Below are positions 1 to 9,691 of a stretch of DNA of 40,313 bases, piece by piece. A program made the translations under genes and the position numbers. This DNA comes from Aeromonas veronii bv. veronii (GTDB lineage: Bacteria; Pseudomonadota; Gammaproteobacteria; Enterobacterales; Aeromonadaceae), in the NCBI RefSeq assembly GCF_000820225.1, contig NZ_CDDK01000040.1, positions 45,856 to 86,168 of the forward strand, in the 5' to 3' direction. Positions within the stretch are counted from its first letter, which is position 1, and each line of letters begins with the position of its first letter. The notes below the pieces were generated by a model. It did no database searches, was not told where the DNA came from, and saw only the letters and a program-made list of their open reading frames with translations.

Positions 1-694
1 TGCCCGCCTCATCATAGGGTTGGATAAAGGTATCGGGATCGGCCCCGACCCCCAGCGTGTAGATCCTTATTCCCTGTGCTGCGGCGAGTTTGGCCTCCTG
101 CAGCGGGTCGGCATTGCCTGCGGTATTGCGGCCATCAGTGACCAGCAGCAGGGCGGTGGGGCGACCCGGATCCCCATGCTGACGTGCCAGCAGGATGGCT
201 TCGCCAAGGGCGGTGGTTCGGCCGACCAGATCAAAATCGAGCTCGTCGCTTAAGGTCAACAGCGCCGGGATCTCCTGGGTGAGGGGAGAGAGCAGGTAGG
301 CGTGATCGGCAAAGACGATAATGCCCACCCTGTCTCCGGCCCGTTTGGCGATCAGCGCCTTGATCTGCTGGCGCACCGCCGTCAGCCGTGCTTGCTGCTC
401 GCCGTTATCGAGCATATCCGGGGTGCGCATGCTGTCTGACAGATCCACCGCCAGCAGCAGATCCCGACTCCCTTCATATTGGATAACCGGTTCTCCCCAC
501 CACTGGGGGCGGCAGAGGGCGAGGATAAGGGCGCACCAGAGCAGCATGGCGCGCCAGAGCGGTAATCCGGCCTGAGGACGTAGCAGCGCAAACCCGGGGT
601 GAGCCAGATAGCCGCGGCGCAGGGGCGGCAAGCCGAAGCGCACCAGCAAGGGCAGCACCAGCGCCAGCGCAAACCAGGGCCAGGCGAGGATCAT
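1..694 (-). CDS. VWA-domain membrane protein (BatA/BatB-like), 3' part outside window
   Basis: The reading frame is open through the left edge, so only the first 231 codons are visible. Two hydrophobic segments (about residues 1-20 and 46-61) precede a von Willebrand factor A domain. Its metal-ion-dependent adhesion site is intact: DLSDS with D84, S86 and S88, a Thr pair at 160-161 and TDG with D187. Such proteins are inner-membrane partners of MoxR ATPases (Bat-type operons), with the VWA domain thought to bind a partner through a divalent metal. The start codon overlaps the stop of the upstream DUF4381 gene as ATGA, so translation is probably coupled. A second VWA/TPR protein and a BatD-like protein would be expected to the left. 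The family is secure; the function is only inferred. Confidence 0.85.
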   Translation of the reverse strand, partial: MILAWPWFALALVLPLLVRFGLPPLRRGYLAHPGFALLRPQAGLPLWRAMLLWCALILALCRPQWWGEPVIQYEGSRDLLLAVDLSDSMRTPDMLDNGEQQARLTAVRQQIKALIAKRAGDRVGIIVFADHAYLLSPLTQEIPALLTLSDELDFDLVGRTTALGEAILLARQHGDPGRPTALLLVTDGRNTAGNADPLQEAKLAAAQGIRIYTLGVGADPDTFIQPYDEAG

Positions 695-1230
695 GGATGC
701 CTCCGCGCGGTTTTACGCCTCGAGCGGGGGGCGAGCTGGAAGAAGAGGGTTTGACCCCAACGGCGATAATGTTGCTGAAGCTGTTCGCACTGCTCGCGAG
801 TCGGGTTCTGGCTGCCATAGAGCCAACTGCTCCAGTGAGACGAGAACTGGCTAAAATTGCTGCCCCCGTGACGATCGATGAAGGCGAGCCACGCTTCACC
901 TTGCAGTTGGCGCGCCTCGGGCCAGCGCTGTAGCGCTTCATGACGCAGGGCCTCCTGTATTTGCGCCACCAGCAGCGCCGGATCCCCCTCCAGCTGGCGA
1001 CACCAGCGGCGGTAACGTATCACCCTGCGGGCAATCAGGACGATCATCAGTAGAAGAAAACCGGCGATCAGGAGCCACAATAGCGCCTGCACTCTGGGAT
1101 CAAGATTCTGTTCAATCAGATCCGGCCCCGGGTGGATGTCTCGCATCAGGGCGGCCAGCGGCGGAGTGATGGCGTCGGAGGCGGGACTGGCGCTGTCGAG
1201 TTCGGCGGGCGAGATCATCCCTGATGACAT
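691..1230 (-). CDS. DUF4381 domain membrane protein
   Basis: A protein of about 179 residues with one transmembrane helix (about residues 49-67, ALLWLLIAGFLLLMIVLIA), a basic juxtamembrane stretch (ARRVIRYRR) and a soluble tail. This matches the DUF4381 family found in MoxR/DUF58/VWA operons. Three in-frame ATGs exist at 1245, 1230 and 1218. I chose 1230 because AGGAGG lies 4 bases upstream; the ATG at 1218 overlaps the DUF58 stop as ATGA but has a poorer ribosome site. It overlaps the preceding and following genes, so all four proteins are likely made together. DUF4381 has no assigned biochemical activity; a membrane scaffold for the MoxR complex is inference. Confidence 0.8.
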   Translation of the reverse strand: MSSGMISPAELDSASPASDAITPPLAALMRDIHPGPDLIEQNLDPRVQALLWLLIAGFLLLMIVLIARRVIRYRRWCRQLEGDPALLVAQIQEALRHEALQRWPEARQLQGEAWLAFIDRHGGSNFSQFSSHWSSWLYGSQNPTREQCEQLQQHYRRWGQTLFFQLAPRSRRKTARRHP

Positions 1231-2117
1231 AGCCCCTCCTGCCACTGCTGTTGCAGCGTCTGGCTGTTATCGAGCAGATAGAGGCACTGTACCAGCGGCA
1301 GCAACTGCTGCTTGCTGTGGGCCAGCTGGTGCTCGGCGGCTTGCCGGTAGCGGCGGGAGAAACCGTCATGGCCCCCATCCAGCCAGCCCTGATAGTGCTG
1401 GCCTGGCCGATCGATGGCCACCGGTAGCTGGCCGCCTTGGGGAAGGGCTGCCTCGAGGGGATCGCGGATCTGCCAATAGTGAATATCGTGGCGCCGCGAG
1501 AGCAGCTGCAACTGCTGACAGAGCGTCGACTCGCAGGGTCTGTGGTCGGTGATGATCGTCAGCTTGGCTCCGTGAGGCAACTTCACGCCGGACAAGGTGT
1601 CGGCTAGCGAGTGAGAAAGGGGCCGACGTGCCAGCCCTTGCTGGTAGTGATGGCAGAGGGATTCGAGCAGAGGCAGCACGCTGCCCCTCTGGCTCTGGTG
1701 ATGGGGGATAAGCCCGTGGCAGATCAGGGTGTTGTGCTGCTTCTCCCCTTGCCAGATCAAGGCTGCTGCCAGCTCGCACCCCAGACGCGCCTTGAGCTGC
1801 AGCATGGAGCCGAAATACATGGCGGGGGAGAGATCGAGCAGCAGCCAGTGCGCCTGATCGAGCTCCTCGCTATAGAGGCGGGTATAGGGACGACCGAGGC
1901 GTGCGGTCACTCGCCAGTCGATATGGCGTACCTCGTCACCAGCCTGATAGGCGCGCAGCTCCCGAAACGTGAGTCCGGGAGAGCGGCCCGGTTTGCCGCG
2001 TTCGCTGCTGCTTCTGCCTGCGTGAGGTGGCTTCTTGGCCTTGGCCCAGAGCCGGATATTGAGCAGCCGTGGCAGCGACAGGGCGATATCGGGATGCAGA
2101 CCGGGTTCTAGGGGCAT
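1215..2117 (-). CDS. DUF58 domain protein of the MoxR operon
   Basis: A 300-residue soluble protein with the DUF58 signature near residues 53-86: FRELRAYQAGDEVRHIDW followed by TARLGRPYTRLYSEE. The second half resembles a degenerate VWA fold. DUF58 proteins almost always sit directly downstream of MoxR AAA+ ATPases, as here, where the start lies 10 bases inside the moxR reading frame. The preceding sequence CAGGTGCC gives a modest ribosome site. The role is presumed to be in MoxR-assisted metal insertion or complex assembly, known from context in the family and not shown here. Confidence 0.85.
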   Translation of the reverse strand: MPLEPGLHPDIALSLPRLLNIRLWAKAKKPPHAGRSSSERGKPGRSPGLTFRELRAYQAGDEVRHIDWRVTARLGRPYTRLYSEELDQAHWLLLDLSPAMYFGSMLQLKARLGCELAAALIWQGEKQHNTLICHGLIPHHQSQRGSVLPLLESLCHHYQQGLARRPLSHSLADTLSGVKLPHGAKLTIITDHRPCESTLCQQLQLLSRRHDIHYWQIRDPLEAALPQGGQLPVAIDRPGQHYQGWLDGGHDGFSRRYRQAAEHQLAHSKQQLLPLVQCLYLLDNSQTLQQQWQEGLCHQG

Positions 2118-3058
2118 GGCACCTGATCCAGCAGTTGGGCGATCAGGATATCGTTATCCAGATTGTCGGCCAGTGCCTGATAGCTGGGTATAAGGCGGTG
2201 GCGCAGCACAGGATAGGCTTGCAGCTGAATATCTTCCGGTAGCACATAATCACGTCCGGCAAGCCAAGCACGGGCGCGGGCAGAGCGAGCCAGCCCCAAC
2301 GTGGCGCGGGGGCTGGCCCCCACGGCAATCAGCGGCTCGAGGGCAGGGCAAAGGCCGCTGCCCGGGCGAGTGGCGCAGACCAGTTCCACCAGATAGTGCT
2401 CCAGTCGGCTTTGCATGGTCACCGCCAGCACTTCGCTGCGAGCACGTTGCAAGTTGGTCTGACTCAGGGTCACTGGCGCCGCGCCAAGTTGTTCGCCGCT
2501 GGCGTTGAGCTGCAAGATGGCGAGCTCCAGGGTGGGGCTCGGGTAATCCACCATCAGCTTGAGCAGAAAGCGGTCGAGCTGGGCCTCCGGCAGGGGATAG
2601 GTTCCCTCCTGCTCGATGGGATTCTGGGTGGCGGCGACCATAAAGAGGGGCGGCAGCCGCCAGCTCTTTTTGCCCACGGTTATCTGGTGTTCGGCCGTGG
2701 CCTCCAGCAGCGCTGATTGCACCTTGGCCGGCGCCCGGTTGATCTCGTCCGCCAGCACCAGATGGTTGAACAGGGGGCCCGGTTGGAATACAAAACTGGC
2801 ATCCTGCGGATGAAACACCTCGCTGCCGGTGAGATCGGCGGGAAGCAGGTCGGGGGTGAACTGGATACGGGCAAAGCGTCCCTCGACGGCGCCAGCGAGC
2901 GCCTTGACGGCGCGGGTTTTGGCCAGCCCGGGGGCCCCTTCGATTAACACATGTCCTTCACATAACAGGGCAATCAGGAGCCCTTCTATTAGCTCCTCCT
3001 GCCCCAGGATCTGACTGCCAAGATAGTCCCTAAGTGCTCTGAACTCGGCCGCTGCCAT
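2108..3058 (-). CDS. MoxR-family AAA+ ATPase
   Basis: A 316-residue protein of typical MoxR length. The Walker A motif is GAPGLAKT (residues 41-48), Walker B is [10 protein letters not shown] (101-110), and a sensor-like [18 protein letters not shown] stretch follows, which is diagnostic of the MoxR family. These ATPases act as chaperone-like remodelers with VWA-domain partners. It is the first gene of the operon with DUF58, DUF4381 and VWA proteins, and it is divergent from fadI. The ribosome site before ATG 3058 is weak. The symbol is left blank because MoxR paralogues are numerous. Confidence 0.92.
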   Translation of the reverse strand: MAAAEFRALRDYLGSQILGQEELIEGLLIALLCEGHVLIEGAPGLAKTRAVKALAGAVEGRFARIQFTPDLLPADLTGSEVFHPQDASFVFQPGPLFNHLVLADEINRAPAKVQSALLEATAEHQITVGKKSWRLPPLFMVAATQNPIEQEGTYPLPEAQLDRFLLKLMVDYPSPTLELAILQLNASGEQLGAAPVTLSQTNLQRARSEVLAVTMQSRLEHYLVELVCATRPGSGLCPALEPLIAVGASPRATLGLARSARARAWLAGRDYVLPEDIQLQAYPVLRHRLIPSYQALADNLDNDILIAQLLDQVPCP

Positions 3059-3149
3059 GCGATAAACCCGTTGTTTTTATGGAAGTTGATCTTTTTATAC
3101 TCCAGTTGCTCCCCAAGGGCGAGCAAAGGGGGCTTGCCGTGCTTAATTT

Positions 3150-3216
3150 AGTTTCAATCAGCTGTATGAAACTTGTGATTGGATTGTTAAGATGTGGCGC
3201 AATGAGGTCAGACCTC
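3150..3216 (+). promoter_or_regulatory. fadI control region: FadR-like palindrome and a second inverted repeat
   Basis: GAGGTCAGACCTC at 3204-3216 is a perfect 13-base palindrome with the GGTC-N-GACC core of FadR operators, 24 bases before the fadI start. Upstream, AGTTTCA (3150-3156) and TGAAACT (3167-3173) form a second inverted repeat with a 10-base spacer. TAAGAT at 3188-3193 is a possible -10 box between them. The FadR assignment rests on the core match and on its place before a beta-oxidation operon. The second repeat is unassigned and could also act on the divergent moxR gene. Confidence 0.5.
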
Positions 3217-3240
3217 TGCCTTTTAAACCAAGGAGCCAGG

Positions 3241-4551
3241 ATGAAACAGCCATTGAAACTGACGACTCGCCAGGGCGAACGGATTGCCGTCGTGGCGGGG
3301 CTGCGTACCCCCTTTGCCAAGCAGGCCACCGCCTTTCATGGCGTGCCTGCAGTCGATCTCGGCAAACTGGTGGTGAGCGAGATGCTTGCCCGTACCGATC
3401 TCGATCCCAAGCTTATCGACCAGCTGGTGTTTGGTCAGGTGGTTCAGATGCCGGAAGCCCCCAACATTGCCCGCGAGATCGTGCTCGGTACCGGCATGAG
3501 CGTCAATACCGATGCCTATAGTGTCTCCCGCGCCTGCGCCACCAGTTTCCAGGCGGTGGCCAACGTCACCGAATCCATCATGGCCGGTACCGTAGACATC
3601 GCCATCGCCGGCGGTGCTGATTCCTCCTCCGTGCTGCCTATCGGGGTGAGCAAGAAGCTGGCCCGCGCCCTGGTGGATCTCAACAAGGCGCGCAATCTGC
3701 AGCAGCGCTTCAATATTCTGCGGACATTGAGGGTCAAGGATCTGCTGCCTGTGCCGCCTGCGGTGGCGGAATACTCTACTGGCCTCTCCATGGGACAGAC
3801 CGCCGAGCAGATGGCCAAGAGTCACCAGATCAGCCGCGAGGCGCAAGATGCGCTGGCTCACCGCTCCCACACTCTGGCCGCGCTGGCTTGGGCTGATGGC
3901 AAGCTCAGCGGTGAGGTGTTTACCGCCCATGTACCGCCCTACAAATCACCGCTCGAGCGGGACAACAATATCCGTGAAAGCTCGGATCTCACGAGCTACG
4001 CCAAGCTCAAGCCGGTGTTTGATCGGGTCCATGGCACAGTCACTGCTGCCAATGCCACCCCGCTGACCGATGGCGCTGCTGCCGTGCTGTTGATGCGGGA
4101 AGGGCGGGCGAAAGAGCTGGGCCTCGAGCCGCTTGGCTATATCCGCAGCTTCGCCTTCTCGGCCATCGATGTCTGGCAAGACATGCTGATGGGGCCCTCC
4201 TACGCCACGCCGCTGGCGCTGGACAGAGCTGGTATCACGCTCGGTGATCTGACCCTGATCGACATGCACGAAGCCTTTGCCGCCCAGACGCTGGCCAACC
4301 TCAAGATGTTTGCCAGCCACGATTTTGCCCGTGACAAGCTGGGCCGCGATCAGGCCATCGGCGAGGTGGACATGGAGAAGTTCAACGTCCTCGGTGGTTC
4401 GCTGGCCTATGGCCACCCCTTTGCCGCGACCGGTGCGCGGATGATCACCCAGACCCTGCACGAGCTGCGTCGTCGCGGCGGGGGACTGGGGCTCAACACC
4501 GCCTGTGCGGCGGGTGGATTGGGCGTGGCTATGGTGTTGGAGGTTGAATGA
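3241..4551 (+). CDS. fadI: 3-ketoacyl-CoA thiolase FadI
   Basis: 436 residues, the same length as E. coli FadI. It catalyses the last step of fatty-acid beta-oxidation, splitting 3-ketoacyl-CoA with CoA into acetyl-CoA and a shortened acyl-CoA. The nucleophile is C99 in SRACATS; the later thiolase motifs [18 protein letters not shown] and the second catalytic cysteine in NTACAAGG are present. The open frame extends upstream to 3079, but the start at 3241 has AGGAG just before it and matches the family N terminus ([18 protein letters not shown]). The stop overlaps the fadJ start, so the pair is co-translated as the alpha2-beta2 complex FadJ/FadI. A FadR-like operator precedes it. Confidence 0.96.
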   Translation: MKQPLKLTTRQGERIAVVAGLRTPFAKQATAFHGVPAVDLGKLVVSEMLARTDLDPKLIDQLVFGQVVQMPEAPNIAREIVLGTGMSVNTDAYSVSRACATSFQAVANVTESIMAGTVDIAIAGGADSSSVLPIGVSKKLARALVDLNKARNLQQRFNILRTLRVKDLLPVPPAVAEYSTGLSMGQTAEQMAKSHQISREAQDALAHRSHTLAALAWADGKLSGEVFTAHVPPYKSPLERDNNIRESSDLTSYAKLKPVFDRVHGTVTAANATPLTDGAAAVLLMREGRAKELGLEPLGYIRSFAFSAIDVWQDMLMGPSYATPLALDRAGITLGDLTLIDMHEAFAAQTLANLKMFASHDFARDKLGRDQAIGEVDMEKFNVLGGSLAYGHPFAATGARMITQTLHELRRRGGGLGLNTACAAGGLGVAMVLEVE

Positions 4552-6698
4552 TGAGCGCTAAGACTTTTTCCCTGGATGTTCGCAAAGATGGCATCGGCAT
4601 CCTCACCATGGATGTGCCGGGCGAGAGCATGAATACCCTGAAGGCCGCCTTTGTGGAGGAGATCCGCACCGTGTTGGCCGAAGTGAAACGCAACAAGGAT
4701 TTGATCGGTCTGGTGATCACCTCCGGCAAGAAGGACTCCTTCATCGCCGGCGCTGACATTACCATGCTGGCCGCCTGCACCAGTGCCAAGGATGCCGAGA
4801 CCCTGTCGCGAGAAGGGCAGGAGATCTTTGCCGAGATCGAGGGGCTGACCATTCCGGTGATCGCCGCCATTCACGGCCCCTGCCTCGGTGGCGGGCTGGA
4901 GCTGGCGCTGGCCTGCCATGGTCGGGTGGTGACCGATCACGGAAAATCTGTGCTGGGATTGCCGGAAGTTCAGCTCGGTCTGCTGCCGGGCTCTGGCGGT
5001 ACCCAGCGTCTGCCGCGCCTCATCGGGGTGGCCAAGGCGCTGGATCTGATGCTGACCGGCAAGCAGGTGCGGGCCAAACAAGCCAAGAAATTGGGGCTGG
5101 TGGACGATGTGGTGCCGCCGTCAATCTTGCTGGATGCTGCCATCAAGCTGGCCAAGAAGGGCAAACCGCGCCATCAGTTGAAACGGGATCTGCAGGGCAA
5201 GGTGCTGGAGACCAACAAACTGGGTCGCAAGGTGCTGTTCGATCAGGCTAGCAAGGGGGTTAAAGCCAAGACCCGTGGCAACTACCCGGCGCCGGAGCGG
5301 ATCCTGGACGTTGTGCGCATTGGCGTGGAGGAGGGAATGAAGGCCGGTCTGGTCGCCGAGTCCCGCCACTTTGGCGAGCTGGTGATGACTGCTGAGTCTG
5401 CCGCCCTGCGTTCCATCTTCTTTGCCACCACCGAGATGAAGAAAGAGGTCACCTATCAGGGGGCCGAGCCGCGCAAGGTGGCCCATGCCGCCGTGCTGGG
5501 CGGTGGTCTGATGGGGGGCGGCATTGCGTTCGTCACCGCTACCAAGGCGGGAGTGCCGGTGCGGATCAAGGATGTGGCAAGCGCCGGGATCGGCAATGCC
5601 ATGCGCTACAGCTATGACATTCTGGCCAAGAAGCTCAAGCGTCGCCACATCTTGCGCAGCGAATTGGAAAAGCAGATGAGCCTGTTGACCGGTACCCTCG
5701 ACTACTCCGGTTTCCACCGGGTGGACATGGTGGTTGAGGCGGTGTTTGAAGATCTCGCGCTCAAACACCAGATGGTGAAGGACGTGGAGCATGAGTGCGG
5801 TGAGCACACAGTGTTTGCCTCCAACACCTCCTCCCTGCCCATAAACCAGATTGCGGCAGAGGCGGCGCACCCGGAGCGAGTCGTGGGGCTGCACTACTTC
5901 AGCCCGGTGGACAAGATGCCGCTGGCGGAGATCATCCCCCACGCTGGCACCAGTGCCGAGACGGTCGCCACCACTCTGGCTTTTGCCCGTGCTCAGGGTA
6001 AAACGCCTATCGTGGTGAAAGACGAAGCCGGTTTCTACGTCAACCGCATCCTGGCGCCCTACATGAATGAGGCGGCAAGACTGGTGCTGGAAGGGGAGCC
6101 GGTAGAGGTGCTGGATAGCGCGCTGCTGGACTTTGGTTTCCCGGTTGGCCCCATCACCTTGCTGGACGAGGTGGGGATCGATGTGGGCGCCAAGATCTCC
6201 CCCATTCTCGAGAAAGAGCTGGGCGGCGAGCAGTTCCAGGCGCCCAAGGCGTTCGACAAGCTGCTGCAAAATGATCGCAAGGGACGCAAGAACGGCAAGG
6301 GCTTCTACCTCTATGGCAAGGCGGCACCGCGCAACAAGCTGACCGGCAAAGAGGGCAAGAAGACGGTGGACGAGAGCGTCTATGGCGTGCTCGGCATCAA
6401 GCCGTCTGCCAAGCTGGCCCGTCAGGAGATCGCCGAGCGCTGCGTGCTGCTGATGCTCAACGAAGCGGCCATGGCGCTGGATAGCGGCGTGGTGGCGTCG
6501 GCCCGTGATGGCGATATCGGCGCCATCTTCGGCATCGGTTTCCCGCCTTTCCTTGGCGGCCCGTTCCGTTATATGGACACGCTCGGGATCGATCATCTGG
6601 TTGGCCGTCTGGAGTATTATCAGAAGCGCCATGGCGATCGGTTTGCCCCCTGTGCCCGCCTCAAGGCAATGGCCGCAGAGCAGCAGACCTTCTACTGA
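4548..6698 (+). CDS. fadJ: Fatty acid oxidation complex subunit alpha FadJ
   Basis: A 716-residue multifunctional enzyme. The N-terminal crotonase domain (about 1-190) has the oxyanion-hole region [12 protein letters not shown] and catalytic Glu candidates E118 and E140 ([11 protein letters not shown]), giving enoyl-CoA hydratase and isomerase activity. The 3-hydroxyacyl-CoA dehydrogenase domain starts near 312 with the NAD-binding glycine motif [11 protein letters not shown] (315-325) and catalytic H449 in [13 protein letters not shown]; the C-terminal dimerisation domain follows. The start ATG overlaps the fadI stop (4549-4551); a second ATG follows at 4551. Order fadI-fadJ and overlap are as in E. 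coli and Vibrio. FadB is the main alternative, but linkage to FadI and length favour FadJ. Confidence 0.95.
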   Translation: MMSAKTFSLDVRKDGIGILTMDVPGESMNTLKAAFVEEIRTVLAEVKRNKDLIGLVITSGKKDSFIAGADITMLAACTSAKDAETLSREGQEIFAEIEGLTIPVIAAIHGPCLGGGLELALACHGRVVTDHGKSVLGLPEVQLGLLPGSGGTQRLPRLIGVAKALDLMLTGKQVRAKQAKKLGLVDDVVPPSILLDAAIKLAKKGKPRHQLKRDLQGKVLETNKLGRKVLFDQASKGVKAKTRGNYPAPERILDVVRIGVEEGMKAGLVAESRHFGELVMTAESAALRSIFFATTEMKKEVTYQGAEPRKVAHAAVLGGGLMGGGIAFVTATKAGVPVRIKDVASAGIGNAMRYSYDILAKKLKRRHILRSELEKQMSLLTGTLDYSGFHRVDMVVEAVFEDLALKHQMVKDVEHECGEHTVFASNTSSLPINQIAAEAAHPERVVGLHYFSPVDKMPLAEIIPHAGTSAETVATTLAFARAQGKTPIVVKDEAGFYVNRILAPYMNEAARLVLEGEPVEVLDSALLDFGFPVGPITLLDEVGIDVGAKISPILEKELGGEQFQAPKAFDKLLQNDRKGRKNGKGFYLYGKAAPRNKLTGKEGKKTVDESVYGVLGIKPSAKLARQEIAERCVLLMLNEAAMALDSGVVASARDGDIGAIFGIGFPPFLGGPFRYMDTLGIDHLVGRLEYYQKRHGDRFAPCARLKAMAAEQQTFY

Positions 6699-6724
6699 TA
6701 GCTGCTGCAGATTAACTGCAAGAC

Positions 6725-6759
6725 AAAGAGGCCCGCATACAGTGCGGGCCTCTTTCTAT
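6725..6759 (+). terminator. Intrinsic terminator of fadI-fadJ
   Basis: Arms AAAGAGGCCCGCA and TGCGGGCCTCTTT pair over 13 bases around a five-base loop, with T-rich sequence at the end. It begins 26 bases after the fadJ stop. Confidence 0.88.
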
Positions 6760-6819
6760 GTTGTGGTTTGTTCGGGTTGTACGGCTTGGTCAGCGCTCAT
6801 GCTGGCAGACGCGGCCGAT

Positions 6820-6850
6820 GAAAAAACGACCCACCGAAGTGGGCCGTCGA
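6820..6850 (-). terminator. Intrinsic terminator of the yeaG-yeaH-spoVR operon
   Basis: Read on the minus strand, ACGGCCCAC-TTCG-GTGGGTCGT forms a UUCG-capped hairpin followed by TTTTTT. It lies 17 bases after the spoVR stop and faces the fadJ terminator. Confidence 0.88.
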
Positions 6851-6866
6851 GATATCTGATCGCGGG

Positions 6867-8387
6867 TCAGATCCCCGGTTTGCGCTCCGGGCAACGACCT
6901 ATGATATCGGGTGGCAGCTCGCCGTTATCCTGCTCCAACACCACATCGAATCCCCACAGTTGATGGAGGTGCTTGAGCACCTCATGGCGTGAGTCGCCAA
7001 GGGGGATGCGGTTGTGGGGCACATAGCGCAGGGTAAGGGAGCGATCCCCCTTCACGGCGACGTTGTAGACCTGAATATTGGGTTCCAGATTGCTCAGGTT
7101 GTACTGGGCCGACAGGGTATTGCGCACCTGACGGTACCCCTCGTCATTGTGGATGGCTGAGACCTTCAGATAGTTCTTCAGATCGTCGTCATCAATGGCG
7201 AACAGCTTCATATCCCGCATCACTTTCGGGCTTAAGAACTGGCTGATAAAGCTCTCGTCCTTGAAGTTCTGCATGGCAAAGTGGAGGGTGTCGACCCAGT
7301 TGCTGCCGGCATAGTCGGGGAACCAGTATTTATCTTCCTCGGTCGGGTTCTCGCAGATGCGGCGCAGGTCGGTAAACATGGCAAACCCCAGCGCATAGGG
7401 GTTGATCCCCGAGTAGTAGCGGCTGTTGTAAGCCGGTTGATAGACCACGTTGGTGTGGCTGTGCAGCACCTCCATCATGAAGCGATCGCTCAGCTTGCCC
7501 TCGTCATAGAGGTGATTGAGGATGGTGTAGTGCCAGAAGGTGGCCCACCCCTCGTTCATCACCTGAGTCTGCTTTTGCGGATAGAAATACTGGCTTATCT
7601 TGCGCACTATGCGCACCACTTCCCGCTGCCAGGGCTCCAGCAAGGGGGCATTCTTCTCGATAAAGTAGAGAATGTTCTCCTGGGGTTCGGCGGGGTAGCG
7701 CCTGTCCTCCACACCAGCCGCTTTATGCTGCTTGGGCAGGGTACGCCACAGCTCGTTGACCTGAGTCTGAAGATAATCTTCCCGCGCCTTCTGACGCCGC
7801 TTCTCCTCTGCCATCGAGATCTTCTGGGGACGCTTGTAGCGATCGACCCCGAAGTTCATCAGGGCATGGCAGGAGTCGAGCAGCTGTTCCACCGCCTCAA
7901 TGCCATGCTTCTCTTCACACTGGGTGATGTAGTTCTTGGCAAACAGCAGGTAGTCGATGATGGAGGAGGCATCGGTCCAGGCCTTGAACAGGTAGTTGTT
8001 CTTGAAGAAGGAGTTATGACCGTAGCAGGCGTGGGCCATCACCAGCGCCTGCATCGGCATGGTGTTCTCCTCCATCAGGTAGGCGATGCAGGGATCGGAG
8101 TTGATGACGATCTCGTAGGCCAGCCCCATCTGGCCGCGCTTGTAGTTGCGCTCGGTATGGATAAAACGCTTGCCGAACGACCAGTGCTGGTAGCCGATGG
8201 GCATGCCAACGCTGGAGTAAGCATCCATCATTTGCTCGGCGGTGATCACCTCGATCTGGTTGGGGTAGGTATCCAGCTTGTAGAAACGGGCGACCCGGGC
8301 GATCTCCTGGTGATAGGTCTCCAGCAGATCGAAGTTCCAGTCTGGTCCGTCATCCAGTGGCGCTACACGTTTTTCTGTTTCGATCAT
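6867..8387 (-). CDS. SpoVR family protein (YcgB)
   Basis: 506 residues, the usual length of E. coli YcgB, with typical SpoVR stretches such as NEGWATFWHYTILN and YYSGINPYALGFAMFTD. SpoVR is named from Bacillus spore cortex formation; in gamma-proteobacteria its role is undefined, but it is consistently linked to the YeaG kinase and YeaH. The start ATG follows a strong AGGAGGT that overlaps the yeaH stop region, and only 9 bases separate the genes. It is the last gene of the operon and is followed by a UUCG-capped terminator. Family assignment is secure, molecular function unknown. Confidence 0.93.
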   Translation of the reverse strand: MIETEKRVAPLDDGPDWNFDLLETYHQEIARVARFYKLDTYPNQIEVITAEQMMDAYSSVGMPIGYQHWSFGKRFIHTERNYKRGQMGLAYEIVINSDPCIAYLMEENTMPMQALVMAHACYGHNSFFKNNYLFKAWTDASSIIDYLLFAKNYITQCEEKHGIEAVEQLLDSCHALMNFGVDRYKRPQKISMAEEKRRQKAREDYLQTQVNELWRTLPKQHKAAGVEDRRYPAEPQENILYFIEKNAPLLEPWQREVVRIVRKISQYFYPQKQTQVMNEGWATFWHYTILNHLYDEGKLSDRFMMEVLHSHTNVVYQPAYNSRYYSGINPYALGFAMFTDLRRICENPTEEDKYWFPDYAGSNWVDTLHFAMQNFKDESFISQFLSPKVMRDMKLFAIDDDDLKNYLKVSAIHNDEGYRQVRNTLSAQYNLSNLEPNIQVYNVAVKGDRSLTLRYVPHNRIPLGDSRHEVLKHLHQLWGFDVVLEQDNGELPPDIIGRCPERKPGI

Positions 8388-8396
8388 GTGACCTCC

Positions 8397-9668
8397 TCAC
8401 GCCGCTTGTTTCTTGAACAGCTCGCGGAACACCGGATAGATATCCTCGACCTTGCGAATGTGCTCCATCGCAAAGTGGGGGAACTGGCTGGCTACCGACT
8501 CATATTCGTGCCACAGGGTCTGGTGGGCACGGGTGGTGATCTCGATGTAGGAGTAGTACCGCACCCTTGGCATGATGTCCCGCGCCAGAATTTCACGGCA
8601 CTGCGGTGAGTCATCAGCCCAGTTGTCACCATCCGATGCCTGCGCCGCATAGATGTTCCACTGGTTGGCGGGATAACGCTCATTGATGATGTCATTCATC
8701 ATCTTGAGGGCGCTGGAGACGATGGTGCCGCCTGTCTCCTGGGAGTAGAAGAACTCGTGCTCGTCCACCTCCTTGGCCTGGGTATGGTGGCGGATGTAAA
8801 CAACCTCAACGTTCTTGTAGGTCCGGCTCAGGAACAGATAGAGCAGGATATAGAAACGCTTGGCCATCTCCTTGGTGGCCTGATCCATGGAGCCCGAGAC
8901 GTCCATCAGGCAGAACATCACCGCCTGGCTGGAGGGGACGGGCCGTTTGACGAAGTTGTTGAACTTGAGATCGAAGGTGTCGATAAAGGGCACCGCGTCG
9001 ATCCGCCGTTTCAGCTCCCTGATCTCCTTCTCGAGCAGGGCGATTTCGGCAAAGTGCTCGTTGGGATCGTTGGCCAGCAGAGCCAGCCGATCTTCCAGTT
9101 CATGCAGTTGGCGTTTCTTGCCCGCTTGCAGCGCCATGCGCCGCGCCAGCGAATTTTGCAGCGAGCGCACCACGTTGATGTTGGCGGGCACCCCGTTTGA
9201 GGTGTAGCCAGCACGGTAGGTTTTGACTTCCATCAGCTGATTGAGCTGGGTTTTCTGCAGCCTGGGCAGCTCCAGATCTTCAAACAGCAGATCGAGATAC
9301 TCATCCTTGGAGATCTGGAACACGAAATCATCGGCCCCTTCACCCTGATTGGATGCCTGTCCCTCGCCGGAACCCTGTCCGCCGCCCCCTCCTTTGGGAC
9401 GGTCAATCTTGTCGCCGGAGACGAACTGGTCATTGCCGGGATGCACCATCTCCCGTTTACCACCGTGCCCCTGATGAAAATGGGGCTCGCCGATATCCTT
9501 GGTCGGGATGCTGATGCTCTCGCCCTTGTCTACGTCCTGAATGCTGCGCTTGGAGACAGCATCCGAGACCGCTTGTTTTATCTGCTTCTTGTAGCGGCGG
9601 ATGAAGCGCTGCCGATTGACAGCGCTTTTGTTTTTGCCGTTGAGCCTGCGGTCGATAAAATGCGCCAT
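8397..9668 (-). CDS. yeaH: YeaH/YhbH family protein (DUF444, VWA-like)
   Basis: About 423 residues, close to E. coli YeaH. The frame is open to 9722, but the family N terminus is [20 protein letters not shown]; that ATG at 9668 has AGGGGGAG just upstream. A Gly/Gln-rich linker ([20 protein letters not shown]) sits in the N-terminal third, followed by a coiled-coil-like charged stretch and a VWA-like domain with a MIDAS motif DVSGSM. It is the conserved middle gene between the YeaG kinase and SpoVR, and probably acts with YeaG in nutrient-stress signalling. The partner role is inferred from conserved context. Confidence 0.93.
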   Translation of the reverse strand: MAHFIDRRLNGKNKSAVNRQRFIRRYKKQIKQAVSDAVSKRSIQDVDKGESISIPTKDIGEPHFHQGHGGKREMVHPGNDQFVSGDKIDRPKGGGGGQGSGEGQASNQGEGADDFVFQISKDEYLDLLFEDLELPRLQKTQLNQLMEVKTYRAGYTSNGVPANINVVRSLQNSLARRMALQAGKKRQLHELEDRLALLANDPNEHFAEIALLEKEIRELKRRIDAVPFIDTFDLKFNNFVKRPVPSSQAVMFCLMDVSGSMDQATKEMAKRFYILLYLFLSRTYKNVEVVYIRHHTQAKEVDEHEFFYSQETGGTIVSSALKMMNDIINERYPANQWNIYAAQASDGDNWADDSPQCREILARDIMPRVRYYSYIEITTRAHQTLWHEYESVASQFPHFAMEHIRKVEDIYPVFRELFKKQAA

Positions 9669-9691
9669 AACTCCCCCTTGAACAGTCAGGG

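Noticed and set aside
5121..6632. 503-codon minus-strand frame across fadJ
   Set aside because: Antisense shadow of FadJ with His/Gln/Arg-rich composition and no recognisable domain.
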